A stretch of DNA of 8,984 bases from UBA11540 sp045531755. GTDB lineage: Bacteria > Bacillota > Clostridia > Oscillospirales > Ruminococcaceae. A program made the translations under genes and the position numbers. The stretch is taken from contig JAZSEP010000009.1 in assembly GCA_045531755.1 (NCBI GenBank), positions 1 through 8,984 of the forward strand, given 5' to 3'. The notes under the pieces were generated by a model. The model was not told the origin of the DNA. It worked only from the letters and a program-made list of their open reading frames with translations, and made no database searches. Shown one piece after another: positions 1-7,072 of the stretch; positions within the stretch are counted from its first letter, which is position 1; every line of letters begins with the position of its first letter.

Positions 1-431
1 ACCACCCCGAGTATGCCGACGTCTTTGCAGTTGACGACTTTGCCGCAGCGTTCATAAGACTCGAGGGCGGAATCATCCTCGACTTCAGAATTTCCTGGGC
101 AATGAATATGGATACCTGTGGCGACGCTCTTATCCTCGGTACAAAGGGCGGACTCAGAATTCCCTCCACAGAGTGCTGGAACGGAAGCTTCGACAAGCCC
201 CTCAAAATCTATAAAAAGGTTGCAGGAAGCGAGGTCGAGATTGAGATTCCTCTCAAGGCCGACGAAGACCTGTTCTTCAAGAAATGCCGTTCCTTCATCG
301 ACGCTGTCCGCGAGGGTGGCGAGGCCACAGTTCCCTCCTCTCAGATTCTCTACAACCAGGCTATCATCGACGGTATAGTTAAATCCGCAAAGCTCGGCAA
401 AGAGATTGATATTGAAATTCCCGAAATATAA
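1..431 (+). CDS. Gfo/Idh/MocA family oxidoreductase, C-terminal part (5' end outside window)
   Basis: The frame is open from position 3 to the TAA at 429-431, giving about 142 visible residues; the start and the whole Rossmann domain lie upstream of the window. The visible part matches the C-terminal alpha/beta domain of the Gfo/Idh/MocA family of NAD(P)-dependent sugar and polyol dehydrogenases. It contains a beta-strand-rich stretch (EGGIILDFRISWAMN, then DALILGTKGGLRIP) followed by a helical end with FIDAVREGGEATVPSSQ, the usual last helices that pack beside the active site. An ATG at 102 is in frame but internal, since clear family sequence (for example FAAAFIRLEGG) precedes it. The next gene starts 12 nt after the stop and is from the same family, so the two are almost certainly co-transcribed. 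The substrate cannot be told, because the catalytic and cofactor-binding residues are not in view. Confidence 0.85.
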   Translation, partial: HPEYADVFAVDDFAAAFIRLEGGIILDFRISWAMNMDTCGDALILGTKGGLRIPSTECWNGSFDKPLKIYKKVAGSEVEIEIPLKADEDLFFKKCRSFIDAVREGGEATVPSSQILYNQAIIDGIVKSAKLGKEIDIEIPEI

Positions 432-443
432 TCGAGGCGTATT

Positions 444-1499
444 ATGAAAAATACAAAGGTAGCCGTTCTCGGATACGGCGGAATGGGCTCTGCACACACA
501 AGAATGCTCAAGGAGTATGAAACAGTTGAGTGTGCAGGCGTCTATGATATAAACCCTGAAAAAAATGAATCGGCAAAAGCAAACGGCCTGAAGGTTTACG
601 ACAGCTTCGACGCTATGCTCGCCGACCCCGAGGTCGATGCGGTAACCGTAGCAGTGCCAAACGATGCTCACCTCGAGTGCTGTGTCAAGGCGATGAATGC
701 AGGAAAGCACGTTGTCTGTGAAAAGCCCGTAGCCATAAGCCACGGGGACCTTGAACAGATGATTGACGCTTCAAAGCGAAACAACGTCATCTTCACGGTT
801 CATCAGAACAGACGGTGGGACAAGGACTATAGAATAGTTCAAAAGCTCGTCGACGAGAATACCTTGGGCAAGGTTTTCTGCATCGAATCGAGAGTCCACG
901 GCTCAAGAGGAATACCGGGCGACTGGCGAAATAAAAAGGAATGCGGAGGCGGAATGATACTCGACTGGGGTATCCACCTCTTTGACCAGATGTTCCTGAT
1001 TGCAGGGGACAGAAAGCTCAAATCCGTCTATGCAACTCTTTCCTACGTCACAAACGAGGAATGCGACGACGGCTTCAAGGTAATTGCGCAGTTTGAGGAC
1101 GACCTGCAGTTTCACGTCGAGGTCGGAACAAGCAACTTCATCAATATGCCCCGTTGGTACGTGCTCGGCGAAAACGGCTCGGCACTCGTTGAGAACTGGA
1201 AGCTCGACGGAAGGATAGTTATGGTTTCCGACTGGGAAAACCGCGACGCCGTTCCCGTAGAAACCGCGGCAGGCTGGACGAAGACGATGGCTCCCCGAAC
1301 AAAGGACACCATCACCGAATACCCACTGCCCGAGGTGGAGTCAAACCTCTCCGACTTCTATAAAAACTTAGGCCGCGCAATCAAAGGCGAGGAACAACAG
1401 CTCGTCAAGCATTTTGAGGTAATGCGCACAATGAAGTTTATGGAAGCGGTGTTTGAATCCGCAGAGAAAAACAAAGTTATAACAGAGTTTGATTTCTGA
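444..1499 (+). CDS. Gfo/Idh/MocA family NAD(P)-dependent oxidoreductase
   Basis: A complete 351-residue protein of the usual family length. The N-terminal Rossmann fold opens with a GxGxxG dinucleotide-binding motif (GYGGMG, residues 10-15) and has the EKP motif at 93-95, whose lysine is the usual catalytic or substrate-contacting residue. The C-terminal domain begins near residue 125 and carries GGGMILDWGIHLFD (168-181), with the DxxxH pair D174/H178 expected for substrate binding and proton transfer. Such enzymes oxidise or reduce a hydroxyl of sugars, inositols or amino sugars in the cytoplasm. The ATG at 444 has a GAGG ribosome binding site at 434-437, 6 nt upstream. It follows another family member by 12 nt and is closed by a terminator, so it is the last gene of a multi-gene unit, plausibly for carbohydrate catabolism. 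The exact substrate is not recognisable from sequence alone. Confidence 0.9.
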   Translation: MKNTKVAVLGYGGMGSAHTRMLKEYETVECAGVYDINPEKNESAKANGLKVYDSFDAMLADPEVDAVTVAVPNDAHLECCVKAMNAGKHVVCEKPVAISHGDLEQMIDASKRNNVIFTVHQNRRWDKDYRIVQKLVDENTLGKVFCIESRVHGSRGIPGDWRNKKECGGGMILDWGIHLFDQMFLIAGDRKLKSVYATLSYVTNEECDDGFKVIAQFEDDLQFHVEVGTSNFINMPRWYVLGENGSALVENWKLDGRIVMVSDWENRDAVPVETAAGWTKTMAPRTKDTITEYPLPEVESNLSDFYKNLGRAIKGEEQQLVKHFEVMRTMKFMEAVFESAEKNKVITEFDF

Positions 1500-1507
1500 T
1501 TGCACCC

Positions 1508-1547
1508 TGCCGCACCGAGCATAATCAGCCCGGTGCGGCATAGTTTT
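1508..1547 (+). terminator. Rho-independent terminator after the oxidoreductase pair
   Basis: A perfect 10-bp GC-rich stem, TGCCGCACCG (1508-1517) with CGGTGCGGCA (1531-1540), encloses a 13-nt loop and is followed by TTTT at 1544-1547. It starts 8 nt after the TGA at 1497-1499 and separates the oxidoreductase unit from the argG promoter. The T-run is short and interrupted, so read-through is possible. Confidence 0.8.
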
Positions 1548-1663
1548 GTAATAAATATACATAAAAGCGTCTGAAATGTGTATATTTGCAGATAAATATA
1601 CAAAAAGTGAATAAAATTGCAAAAAGACTTGACAAATACGGCACATAGTAGTATATTTATACA
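1548..1663. promoter_or_regulatory. AT-rich operator region with repeated candidate ArgR (ARG box) elements
   Basis: The spacer upstream of argG repeats one element four times. ATAAATATACA occurs exactly at 1551-1561 and again at 1592-1602, 41 bp apart. On the other strand a close variant lies at 1579-1589 (read as TGTATATTTGC on +) and another at 1650-1660 (AGTATATTTAT on +). The copies at 1579-1587 and 1594-1602 form a perfect 9-bp inverted repeat with a 6-nt spacer. GTATATTTATAC at 1651-1662 is a GTATA/TATAC palindrome that covers the -10 element. Aligned by eye to the classical ARG box (TGAAT, four A/T, ATTCA), 1608-1621 matches 12 of 14, and 1650-1663 and 1548-1561 match 11 of 14. ArgR binds pairs or groups of such boxes as a hexamer with arginine as co-repressor. 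That these sites bind ArgR is an inference from the downstream genes and the resemblance. Confidence 0.55.
1629..1657 (+). promoter_or_regulatory. Sigma-A type promoter of argGH
   Basis: A perfect -35 TTGACA (1629-1634) is followed after exactly 17 nt by TATATT (1652-1657), five of six matches to TATAAT. Transcription would start near 1663-1665, giving a leader of about 30 nt that holds the GGAGG ribosome binding site (1683-1687) 8 nt before the argG start. The -10 lies inside the palindrome GTATATTTATAC, so a repressor bound there would block polymerase directly. Confidence 0.8.
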
Positions 1664-1695
1664 CATAGTAAACAACCGATACGGAGGCATATAAA

Positions 1696-2934
1696 ATGAA
1701 CAAGAAGGACATCAAAAAGGTAGTACTTGCATACTCGGGAGGACTTGATACTTCGATTATCATCCCGTGGCTCAAGGAAAATTATAATAACTGCGAGGTC
1801 ATCGCAGTAAGCGGAAACGTCGGACAGGCATCTGAGCTTGAGGGTCTTGAGGAAAAGGCGATAAAAACAGGCGCTTCCAAGTGCTATATCGAGGATTTGA
1901 CAGACGAATTCGTGGACGAATACGTAATTCCCACAGTAAAAGCAGGCGCGCTCTATGAGGAGTATATGCTCGGCACCTCCTTTGCCCGTCCCGTAATAGC
2001 AAAGAGAATCGTCGAGATTGCAAAGGCAGAGGGAGCAGACGCTATCTGCCACGGCTGTACCGGAAAGGGAAACGATCAGGTTCGTTTCGAGCTTGCAATA
2101 AAGGCTTTCGCACCCGATATGCCCATCATCGCTCCTTGGCGTGAATGGACAATCAAATCCCGTGAGGAAGAGATTGAATACGCCGAGGCGCATAACGTAC
2201 CCTTGAAGATTAACCGCGAAACCAACTACTCCAAGGACAAAAACCTCTGGCACCTTAGCCATGAGGGACTCGACCTCGAGGATCCCGGAAACGAGCCCTT
2301 GTACGAGAAGGAAGGCTTCTTGGAGATGGGAGTATCTCCTCTTCAGGCTCCCGATAAGCCCACCTATATCACCCTCGACTTCGAGAAGGGCGTTCCTGTT
2401 GCTCTCGACGGCGAGAAGATGAGTGCAAAGGAGATTATCCTCAAGCTAAACGAAATCGGCGGCGCAAACGGAATTGGACTTCTCGACATCGTCGAAAACC
2501 GCCTTGTCGGTATGAAGTGCCGCGGTGTGTATGAAACCCCCGGCGGAGCGATTTTGTATAAAGCACTCAAGGTGCTCGAATCCATCTGCCTTGATAAATA
2601 TGCCGCACATAAAAAGGCAGAGCTTGCAATCACCTTCGCAGACCTCGTATATAACGGACAGTGGTACACACCCCTGCGCCGTGCGCTCTCCGCTTTCGTG
2701 GACGTAATCGAGGAAAACTGCACAGGTACGGTAAAACTCAAGCTCTATAAGGGCAATATGATAAACGCAGGCGTCTGGAGCAAATACTCCCTCTACGACC
2801 CCGAAATTGCAACCTTTGACGAGGACGAGGTGTATGACCAGAAGGATTCCGCAGGATTTATCAACCTCTTCGGTCTGCCGATAAAGGTACAGGCAAAGGT
2901 CAACGAGAAGAACGGCGAGAAATTAAAGTACTAA
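1696..2934 (+). CDS. argG: Argininosuccinate synthase
   Basis: ArgG joins citrulline and aspartate to form argininosuccinate, using ATP and releasing AMP and pyrophosphate; it is the penultimate step of arginine synthesis and acts in the cytoplasm as a tetramer. The 412-residue length is normal for the family. The N-terminal ATP pyrophosphatase P-loop AYSGGLDTS is at residues 12-20, the nucleotide and substrate-binding block HGCTGKGNDQVRFE at 119-132, and the conserved NLWHLSHEGLDLEDP segment around 183-197. The ATG at 1696 has GGAGG at 1683-1687 and the protein begins just ahead of the P-loop, so the start is secure. A strong promoter lies upstream with candidate ARG boxes, and argH follows after 69 nt. 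The stop TAA is backed by a second TAA directly after it. No anomalies are seen in conserved residues. Confidence 0.97.
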   Translation: MNKKDIKKVVLAYSGGLDTSIIIPWLKENYNNCEVIAVSGNVGQASELEGLEEKAIKTGASKCYIEDLTDEFVDEYVIPTVKAGALYEEYMLGTSFARPVIAKRIVEIAKAEGADAICHGCTGKGNDQVRFELAIKAFAPDMPIIAPWREWTIKSREEEIEYAEAHNVPLKINRETNYSKDKNLWHLSHEGLDLEDPGNEPLYEKEGFLEMGVSPLQAPDKPTYITLDFEKGVPVALDGEKMSAKEIILKLNEIGGANGIGLLDIVENRLVGMKCRGVYETPGGAILYKALKVLESICLDKYAAHKKAELAITFADLVYNGQWYTPLRRALSAFVDVIEENCTGTVKLKLYKGNMINAGVWSKYSLYDPEIATFDEDEVYDQKDSAGFINLFGLPIKVQAKVNEKNGEKLKY

Positions 2935-2938
2935 TAAT

Positions 2939-2991
2939 GGATAGGGCTGACGAGCAAAAAAACTTGTCAGCCTGTCCGTTTACCTAACGGA
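2939..2991 (+). promoter_or_regulatory. Two hairpins in the argG-argH spacer
   Basis: GGCTGACGAG (2945-2954) pairs with CTTGTCAGCC (2963-2972), ten pairs with one G-T wobble and an A-rich 8-nt loop. The stem can be lengthened outward by pairing 2939-2943 with 2973-2977 across a bulged G2944. Directly next to it TCCGTT (2975-2980) pairs with AACGGA (2986-2991) around a 5-nt loop, ending 1 nt before the argH ribosome binding site GGAG (2993-2996). The longer form of hairpin 1 and hairpin 2 compete for 2975-2977. No T-run follows hairpin 1, so it is not a standard terminator; a role in mRNA stability or in setting the argG to argH ratio is possible but unproven. Confidence 0.5.
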
Positions 2992-3003
2992 TGGAGATTT
3001 TAT

Positions 3004-4374
3004 ATGGATAAGATGTGGGCGGGACGCTTTTCAAAGTCCCTTGACAAAGAGGCGGATGACTTCAATTCGTCGATACATTTCGACTGCAAGATGTATAAGC
3101 AGGACATAAAAGGCTCGATGGCGCACGCTGCAATGCTCGGCGCACAGGGTATAATCGGCAAGGACGACGCAGATGAGATAATCGCGGGACTCGAAGGCAT
3201 TTTGAACGACCTCGAAAACGGCAGCCTGCAGTTTGATTTTGACTGTGAGGATATCCATATGTTCGTCGAGGCGGAGCTAACCAAGAGGATAGGGGACACG
3301 GGCAAAAAACTGCACACCGCAAGAAGCCGTAACGATCAGGTCGCCCTTGATATAAGGATGTACCTGCGCGACGAAACCGACGAAGTCATCGCGCTTCTGA
3401 AGAAAACCCTGAAGGCTGTCTATGCACAGGCAACCGAGCACAAAACTACGATTCTTCCGGGCTACACCCACCTGCAACGCGCACAGCCCATAACCTTCGG
3501 CCATCACCTTCTGGCATACGCGATGATGTTTGTCCGCGATATTTCGCGCCTCGAGGATGCGAAAAAGAGGATGAACGTTTCGCCGATCGGAAGCTGTGCT
3601 TTGGCAGGAACAACCTACGACACCGACAGATATTTCGAAGCAAACGCCCTCGGCTTTGACGGTATAACCCTCAATTCCATCGACGGAGTTTCCGACCGCG
3701 ATTTCTGTCTGGAGCTTATGAACGCGTGCAGTACCGTGATGATGCACCTCTCTCGCTTCTGTGAGGAGATAATCCTCTGGTCAAGCTGGGAGTTCAAATT
3801 TATAGAGCTCGACGACAGCTTCACCACAGGCTCGAGTATAATGCCCCAAAAGAAAAATCCCGATATGGCAGAGCTCATCCGCGGAAAAACCGGCAGGGTA
3901 TACGGCAACCTCTTTGCGCTCTATACCACACTCAAGGGACTTCCCCTTGCGTATAATAAGGATATGCAGGAGGATAAGGAGGCAATATTCGATAGCTTTG
4001 AAACGGTCAAAAAGTGCCTTTCAATCTTTGCTCCGATGCTCGAAACGATGAGCGTCAATAAGGAGAATATGTATAAGGCGGCACAGGGCGGATTTATAAA
4101 CGCTACCGACCTTGCCGACTATCTGGTCAAGAAGGGACTCCCCTTCAGAAGCGCTTATAAGATAGTAGGCGAGATAGTTGCACTCTGTATAAAGGACGGC
4201 TTCGTGCTCGATAACCTTCCGCTTGACGAGTATAAAAAATACAGCGACCTCTTCGACAACGACCTGTATAACGAGATAAAGCTCGAAACCTGCGTGGAAA
4301 AACGCATCTCCGCAGGCGCCACAGGCAAAAAATCCGTCGAGGTACAGCTGAAATTCATAGAAAAATACCTGTAA
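3004..4374 (+). CDS. argH: Argininosuccinate lyase
   Basis: ArgH splits argininosuccinate into arginine and fumarate, the last step of arginine synthesis; it is a cytoplasmic homotetramer of the fumarase/aspartase superfamily, with active sites formed by three subunits. The 456-residue length is typical. The protein opens with the family hallmark MWAGRF (residues 4-9). It has HTARSRNDQ at 104-112, YTHLQRAQP at 154-162 with the conserved His156, and the superfamily signature GSSIMPQKKNPD at 276-287, whose serine pair includes the catalytic base on the mobile loop. The ATG at 3004 is preceded by GGAG at 2993-2996 with 7 nt spacing. It lies 69 nt after argG with no separate promoter that I can see, and a terminator follows 3 nt after its stop, so argG and argH form a two-gene operon. 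Confidence 0.97.
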   Translation: MDKMWAGRFSKSLDKEADDFNSSIHFDCKMYKQDIKGSMAHAAMLGAQGIIGKDDADEIIAGLEGILNDLENGSLQFDFDCEDIHMFVEAELTKRIGDTGKKLHTARSRNDQVALDIRMYLRDETDEVIALLKKTLKAVYAQATEHKTTILPGYTHLQRAQPITFGHHLLAYAMMFVRDISRLEDAKKRMNVSPIGSCALAGTTYDTDRYFEANALGFDGITLNSIDGVSDRDFCLELMNACSTVMMHLSRFCEEIILWSSWEFKFIELDDSFTTGSSIMPQKKNPDMAELIRGKTGRVYGNLFALYTTLKGLPLAYNKDMQEDKEAIFDSFETVKKCLSIFAPMLETMSVNKENMYKAAQGGFINATDLADYLVKKGLPFRSAYKIVGEIVALCIKDGFVLDNLPLDEYKKYSDLFDNDLYNEIKLETCVEKRISAGATGKKSVEVQLKFIEKYL

Positions 4375-4377
4375 AAT

Positions 4378-4408
4378 AATGCCGAGTGAAAGCTCGGCAT
4401 TTGCTTTT
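4378..4408 (+). terminator. Rho-independent terminator after argH
   Basis: AATGCCGAG (4378-4386) pairs perfectly with CTCGGCATT (4393-4401); a T-G wobble extends the stem and a GAAA tetraloop (4388-4391) caps it. A T-rich tail with TTTT at 4405-4408 follows. It starts 3 nt past the argH stop and ends the argGH transcript. Confidence 0.88.
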
Positions 4409-4419
4409 GGCAGGGCAAT

Positions 4420-4476
4420 CTTAAAGAAACCTTAAAATTTTTAGGTCTTTGTTCTTAAACTTTTTTGTAGTAATAT
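4420..4476 (+). promoter_or_regulatory. Promoter of the two-component operon with CTTAAA repeats
   Basis: CTTAAA occurs at 4420-4425, 4431-4436 and 4454-4459. The first two are exactly 11 bp apart (5-nt spacer) and the third is 23 bp further on. OmpR/PhoB-family regulators bind as tandem dimers on direct repeats with 11-bp spacing; the streptococcal CiaR site NTTAAG-N5-NTTAAG is a close parallel. A -10 hexamer TAATAT is at 4471-4476, but the matching -35 position (4448-4453, TTTGTT) is poor, as expected for an activator-dependent promoter. The 5' leader would be only about 11 nt. Self-activation by the downstream regulator is inferred. Confidence 0.55.
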
Positions 4477-4493
4477 GTAGTTGGGGTGAAGAG

Positions 4494-5189
4494 ATGTATA
4501 ACATTTTGATTTGCGATGACGAAAAAGACATAGTTTCCGCGCTGAAGATTTACCTTTCTGCAGAGGGCTATAATACTATAGAAGCATACAACGGACTCGA
4601 GGCACTCGAAGCGGTAGAGCAAAATGACGTTCATCTTGTTCTGATGGATATAATGATGCCCGAAATGGACGGAATTTCCGCTATGGCAAAGCTTCGCGAA
4701 AAAAGTAACATCCCCGTTCTGCTTCTGACGGCAAAAAGCGAGGACACCGACAAAATCCTCGGACTCAACGTCGGTGCAGACGACTATATAACAAAGCCGT
4801 TTAACCCCGTCGAGCTTCTCGCACGCGTCCGCTCGCATCTTAGAAGGTATATGAATTTAGGCGGAAGGATAGAAGCCCCCAGCACCTACACCGTAGGCGC
4901 AATACAGTTAAACGACAAATCCAAGGAGGTCTTCGTTGACGGAGAAAAGGTCAGCCTGACCCCCACCGAATACGAAATCCTGAAGCTTCTTATGAGCAGA
5001 GTCGGCGAGGTTCTTTCCCCCAAGGAGATATACAGACTTGTTTGGAACGACACACCCTACGGAGTGGAAAGCACCGTTGCCGTTCATATAAGACATATCC
5101 GCGAAAAGATAGAGATAAACCCCGCCGAGCCAAGATATTTAAAGGTGGTCTGGGCGCAAGGCTATAAGATTGAAGGGGAGGAAAAATAA
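4494..5189 (+). CDS. OmpR/PhoB-family response regulator
   Basis: A 231-residue DNA-binding response regulator. The receiver domain (about 1-117) has the acidic pair D8/D9, the phospho-acceptor D52 (in LVLMDIMMPEMDG), T79 and K101 of the KPF motif, so all signalling residues are present. A winged-helix domain (about 131-228) follows with SLTPTEYEILKLL and TVAVHIRHIREKIE, the latter being the recognition helix region. It is expected to be phosphorylated by the kinase encoded next and to act as a transcription factor in the cytoplasm. I place the start at ATG 4494 (ribosome binding site GGGGTG, 4483-4488). The frame can be opened from a TTG at 4449, but that would add 15 non-family residues and place the -10 hexamer inside the gene. 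Its stop overlaps the kinase start by one base (TAATG), indicating translational coupling. The regulon is not known. Confidence 0.93.
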   Translation: MYNILICDDEKDIVSALKIYLSAEGYNTIEAYNGLEALEAVEQNDVHLVLMDIMMPEMDGISAMAKLREKSNIPVLLLTAKSEDTDKILGLNVGADDYITKPFNPVELLARVRSHLRRYMNLGGRIEAPSTYTVGAIQLNDKSKEVFVDGEKVSLTPTEYEILKLLMSRVGEVLSPKEIYRLVWNDTPYGVESTVAVHIRHIREKIEINPAEPRYLKVVWAQGYKIEGEEK

Positions 5190-7063
5190 TGCGAAAGCTC
5201 ACCCATAGCCTGATGGCAAAGATTATTGCAACCTTCCTCATTACCATAACCTTCTTCGGCACGATATTTATGGCGGGCAGCGTGGTGGTGGTCTACGCCA
5301 CAGGCGGCTACGAGGGTACTGCAGAATATGCAAAAGCAGAGGTTGCAGAAAGCCTTCTCTATAACTACGCAGGAGATATAGGCAACGTCTACCGCGCAGG
5401 TCTGGACCCTTTTGAAAGATACGAAAACGCGAACTTCTGGTTCGAGGTTTACGATAAAGACGGCAAGCTCATGGGCTCCAACTACGACGGCGGAGAATAT
5501 ATCACGGTGGTAAAAACCCCCGTGCTCTATTCCTTCGATGAGATTTGGGATAATGACGGTGCGGTTCACCTTGAAGAAGAATACGTTACGGTGACACTCT
5601 ACGCCAAAGAAACCCCGACACGCACCGACCACCTTTCCAACGCCTATTGGCTCATCAACACCGCCTTTAAGCTCCAGTGGCTGTTCGTTCTGCTCACGGT
5701 AGTAGGCGTGATTTTGTTCTTTGCGCTTGCCACCTTCCTGATGTGCAGTGCCGGCCGCTACGCAGGAGAGGAAAAACCCCGCCCGAACAACTTCGACAAA
5801 TTCCCCTTTGACATACTCACCGTGGGATACCTCCTTGTGTTTGTGGCAGAGTACGTGGTTTTAGGCGCGCTGTACCGCAGAAGCATAATCTTCCTCGTCG
5901 CCTTTGGAGTTTTCTTCTTTGTGGATTTTTTGCTTTTGCTTTTGTACGCCTACACCTTCGCCACAAGGGTGAAAACCGCAACCCTCTTTACAGGCACGGT
6001 TATATATAAAATCATCACAGGACTTTTCAGAATATCAAAGCGCCTTTTCCAGAGGTGTATCTATATCCTTCGCCGTATTCCGCTTGTATGGAAAACGACG
6101 ATTGCAGTGTCGGTGATATTTATACTGGAATATATCTGTATAATACTCTTTCAGTTTGATACCTATATGACGATTCTCGCGTGGTTTATGAGTCGATGCT
6201 TTATAATCCCTGCCGTGCTTCTGATAGCCATCACCTTCAAAAGAATCCAGAAAGGCTCGCAGAAGATAGCAAACGGCAATATCGACTATAAAATCAACAC
6301 CGACAATATGCTCTTTGACTTCAGGCAGGTGGGTGAAAACCTCAACAATATAAACAGCGGAATGAAAAAAGCGGTAGACGAACAGATGAAGAGCGAGCGC
6401 TTCAAAACCGAGCTGATAACAAACGTTTCCCACGACATAAAAACTCCGCTCACGTCGATAATAAACTACGTAGACCTCATCAAGAAAGAGGACTGCGACA
6501 ACGAAAAGATAAAGCAATACACCGAGGTGCTTGACAGACAATCCTCAAGGCTCAAAAAGCTTGTCGACGACCTTGTCGAAGCGTCCAAAGCATCAAGCGG
6601 AGTTCTCGCTGTGGATATGAAGCCCTGCGAAATCGGGGTACTGCTGTCACAGACGGCAGGAGAGTACGGGGAGAAGCTTGAGAGAGCAGAGCTTGAGCTC
6701 GTGCTGACACAGCCCGAATCCCCCGTCACCATTATGGCAGACGGCAGACACCTGTGGCGAATCTTCGACAATCTTATGAACAATATCTGCAAATATTCCC
6801 TGCCGTCTTCAAGGGTCTACCTCACACTTGAGGAACAGGACGGCAACGCCGTTGTGACCTTCAAAAACATCTCCAAAACATCGCTGAATATCACAAGCGA
6901 CGAGCTTATGGAGAGGTTTGTCCGCGGCGACAGCTCGCGAAACACCGAGGGAAGCGGTCTGGGACTTTCGATAGCCAAAAGCCTCACGGAACTGCAAAAA
7001 GGCAGGTTTGACCTGACGGTAGACGGCGACCTCTTCAAAGCTACCCTCACCTTCAAAATTTAA
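5189..7063 (+). CDS. Sensor histidine kinase with six predicted membrane segments
   Basis: A 624-residue membrane kinase, the partner of the preceding regulator. After a basic N-terminus come TM1 (about 12-37), an extracytoplasmic domain (38-158), TM2 (162-187), TM3 (207-229), TM4 (232-257), a basic cytoplasmic loop (258-302), TM5 (303-323) and TM6 (328-350). A HAMP-like linker (351-405) follows. The HisKA domain has SHDIKTP with phospho-acceptor H415 and a DxxT phosphatase motif (D416, T419). The ATPase domain has the N box (DNLMNN, 527-532), an F-box-like ERFVRGD (575-581) and the G2 box GSGLGLSIAK (588-597). The short GT-proximal ATPase lid is typical of clostridial kinases. The start is fixed by GGGGAGG at 5175-5181 and by overlap with the regulator stop. 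Two extra pairs of helices beyond the standard two-helix sensor are notable; they may sense within the membrane or bind a partner. The ligand is unknown. Confidence 0.92.
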   Translation: MRKLTHSLMAKIIATFLITITFFGTIFMAGSVVVVYATGGYEGTAEYAKAEVAESLLYNYAGDIGNVYRAGLDPFERYENANFWFEVYDKDGKLMGSNYDGGEYITVVKTPVLYSFDEIWDNDGAVHLEEEYVTVTLYAKETPTRTDHLSNAYWLINTAFKLQWLFVLLTVVGVILFFALATFLMCSAGRYAGEEKPRPNNFDKFPFDILTVGYLLVFVAEYVVLGALYRRSIIFLVAFGVFFFVDFLLLLLYAYTFATRVKTATLFTGTVIYKIITGLFRISKRLFQRCIYILRRIPLVWKTTIAVSVIFILEYICIILFQFDTYMTILAWFMSRCFIIPAVLLIAITFKRIQKGSQKIANGNIDYKINTDNMLFDFRQVGENLNNINSGMKKAVDEQMKSERFKTELITNVSHDIKTPLTSIINYVDLIKKEDCDNEKIKQYTEVLDRQSSRLKKLVDDLVEASKASSGVLAVDMKPCEIGVLLSQTAGEYGEKLERAELELVLTQPESPVTIMADGRHLWRIFDNLMNNICKYSLPSSRVYLTLEEQDGNAVVTFKNISKTSLNITSDELMERFVRGDSSRNTEGSGLGLSIAKSLTELQKGRFDLTVDGDLFKATLTFKI

Positions 7064-7072
7064 GGAGAAAAG

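Noticed and set aside
1548..1663. The repeat array as a CRISPR, attachment site or origin
   Set aside because: Repeats are only 11 nt, in both orientations and without regular spacers; their place over a promoter fits an operator much better.
1657..2262. Minus-strand open frame of 201 codons opposite argG
   Set aside because: It lies fully over the argG promoter and a secure argG coding region; its cysteine-rich, low-complexity translation resembles no family and it has no clear ribosome binding site.
2945..2972. argG-argH hairpin as an intrinsic terminator
   Set aside because: No T-run follows the stem; the next bases are TGTCCGTTTACC, so efficient termination is unlikely.
3277..3747. Minus-strand open frame of 156 codons opposite argH
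   Set aside because: A shadow of the argH reading frame; no recognisable protein features.
4407..4438. TTGGCA (4407) with TAAAAT (4433) as an alternative promoter for the two-component operon
   Set aside because: The spacer is 20 nt, too long for sigma-A, and the -35 overlaps the argH terminator tail.
4449..4493. Upstream TTG start extending the response regulator by 15 residues
   Set aside because: The extension is not family-like, lacks a ribosome binding site and would include the likely -10 hexamer; ATG 4494 gives the standard receiver N-terminus.
6035..6541. Minus-strand open frame of 168 codons opposite the kinase gene
   Set aside because: It overlaps the HisKA-encoding region of a well-supported kinase and looks like an antisense artefact of biased codons.
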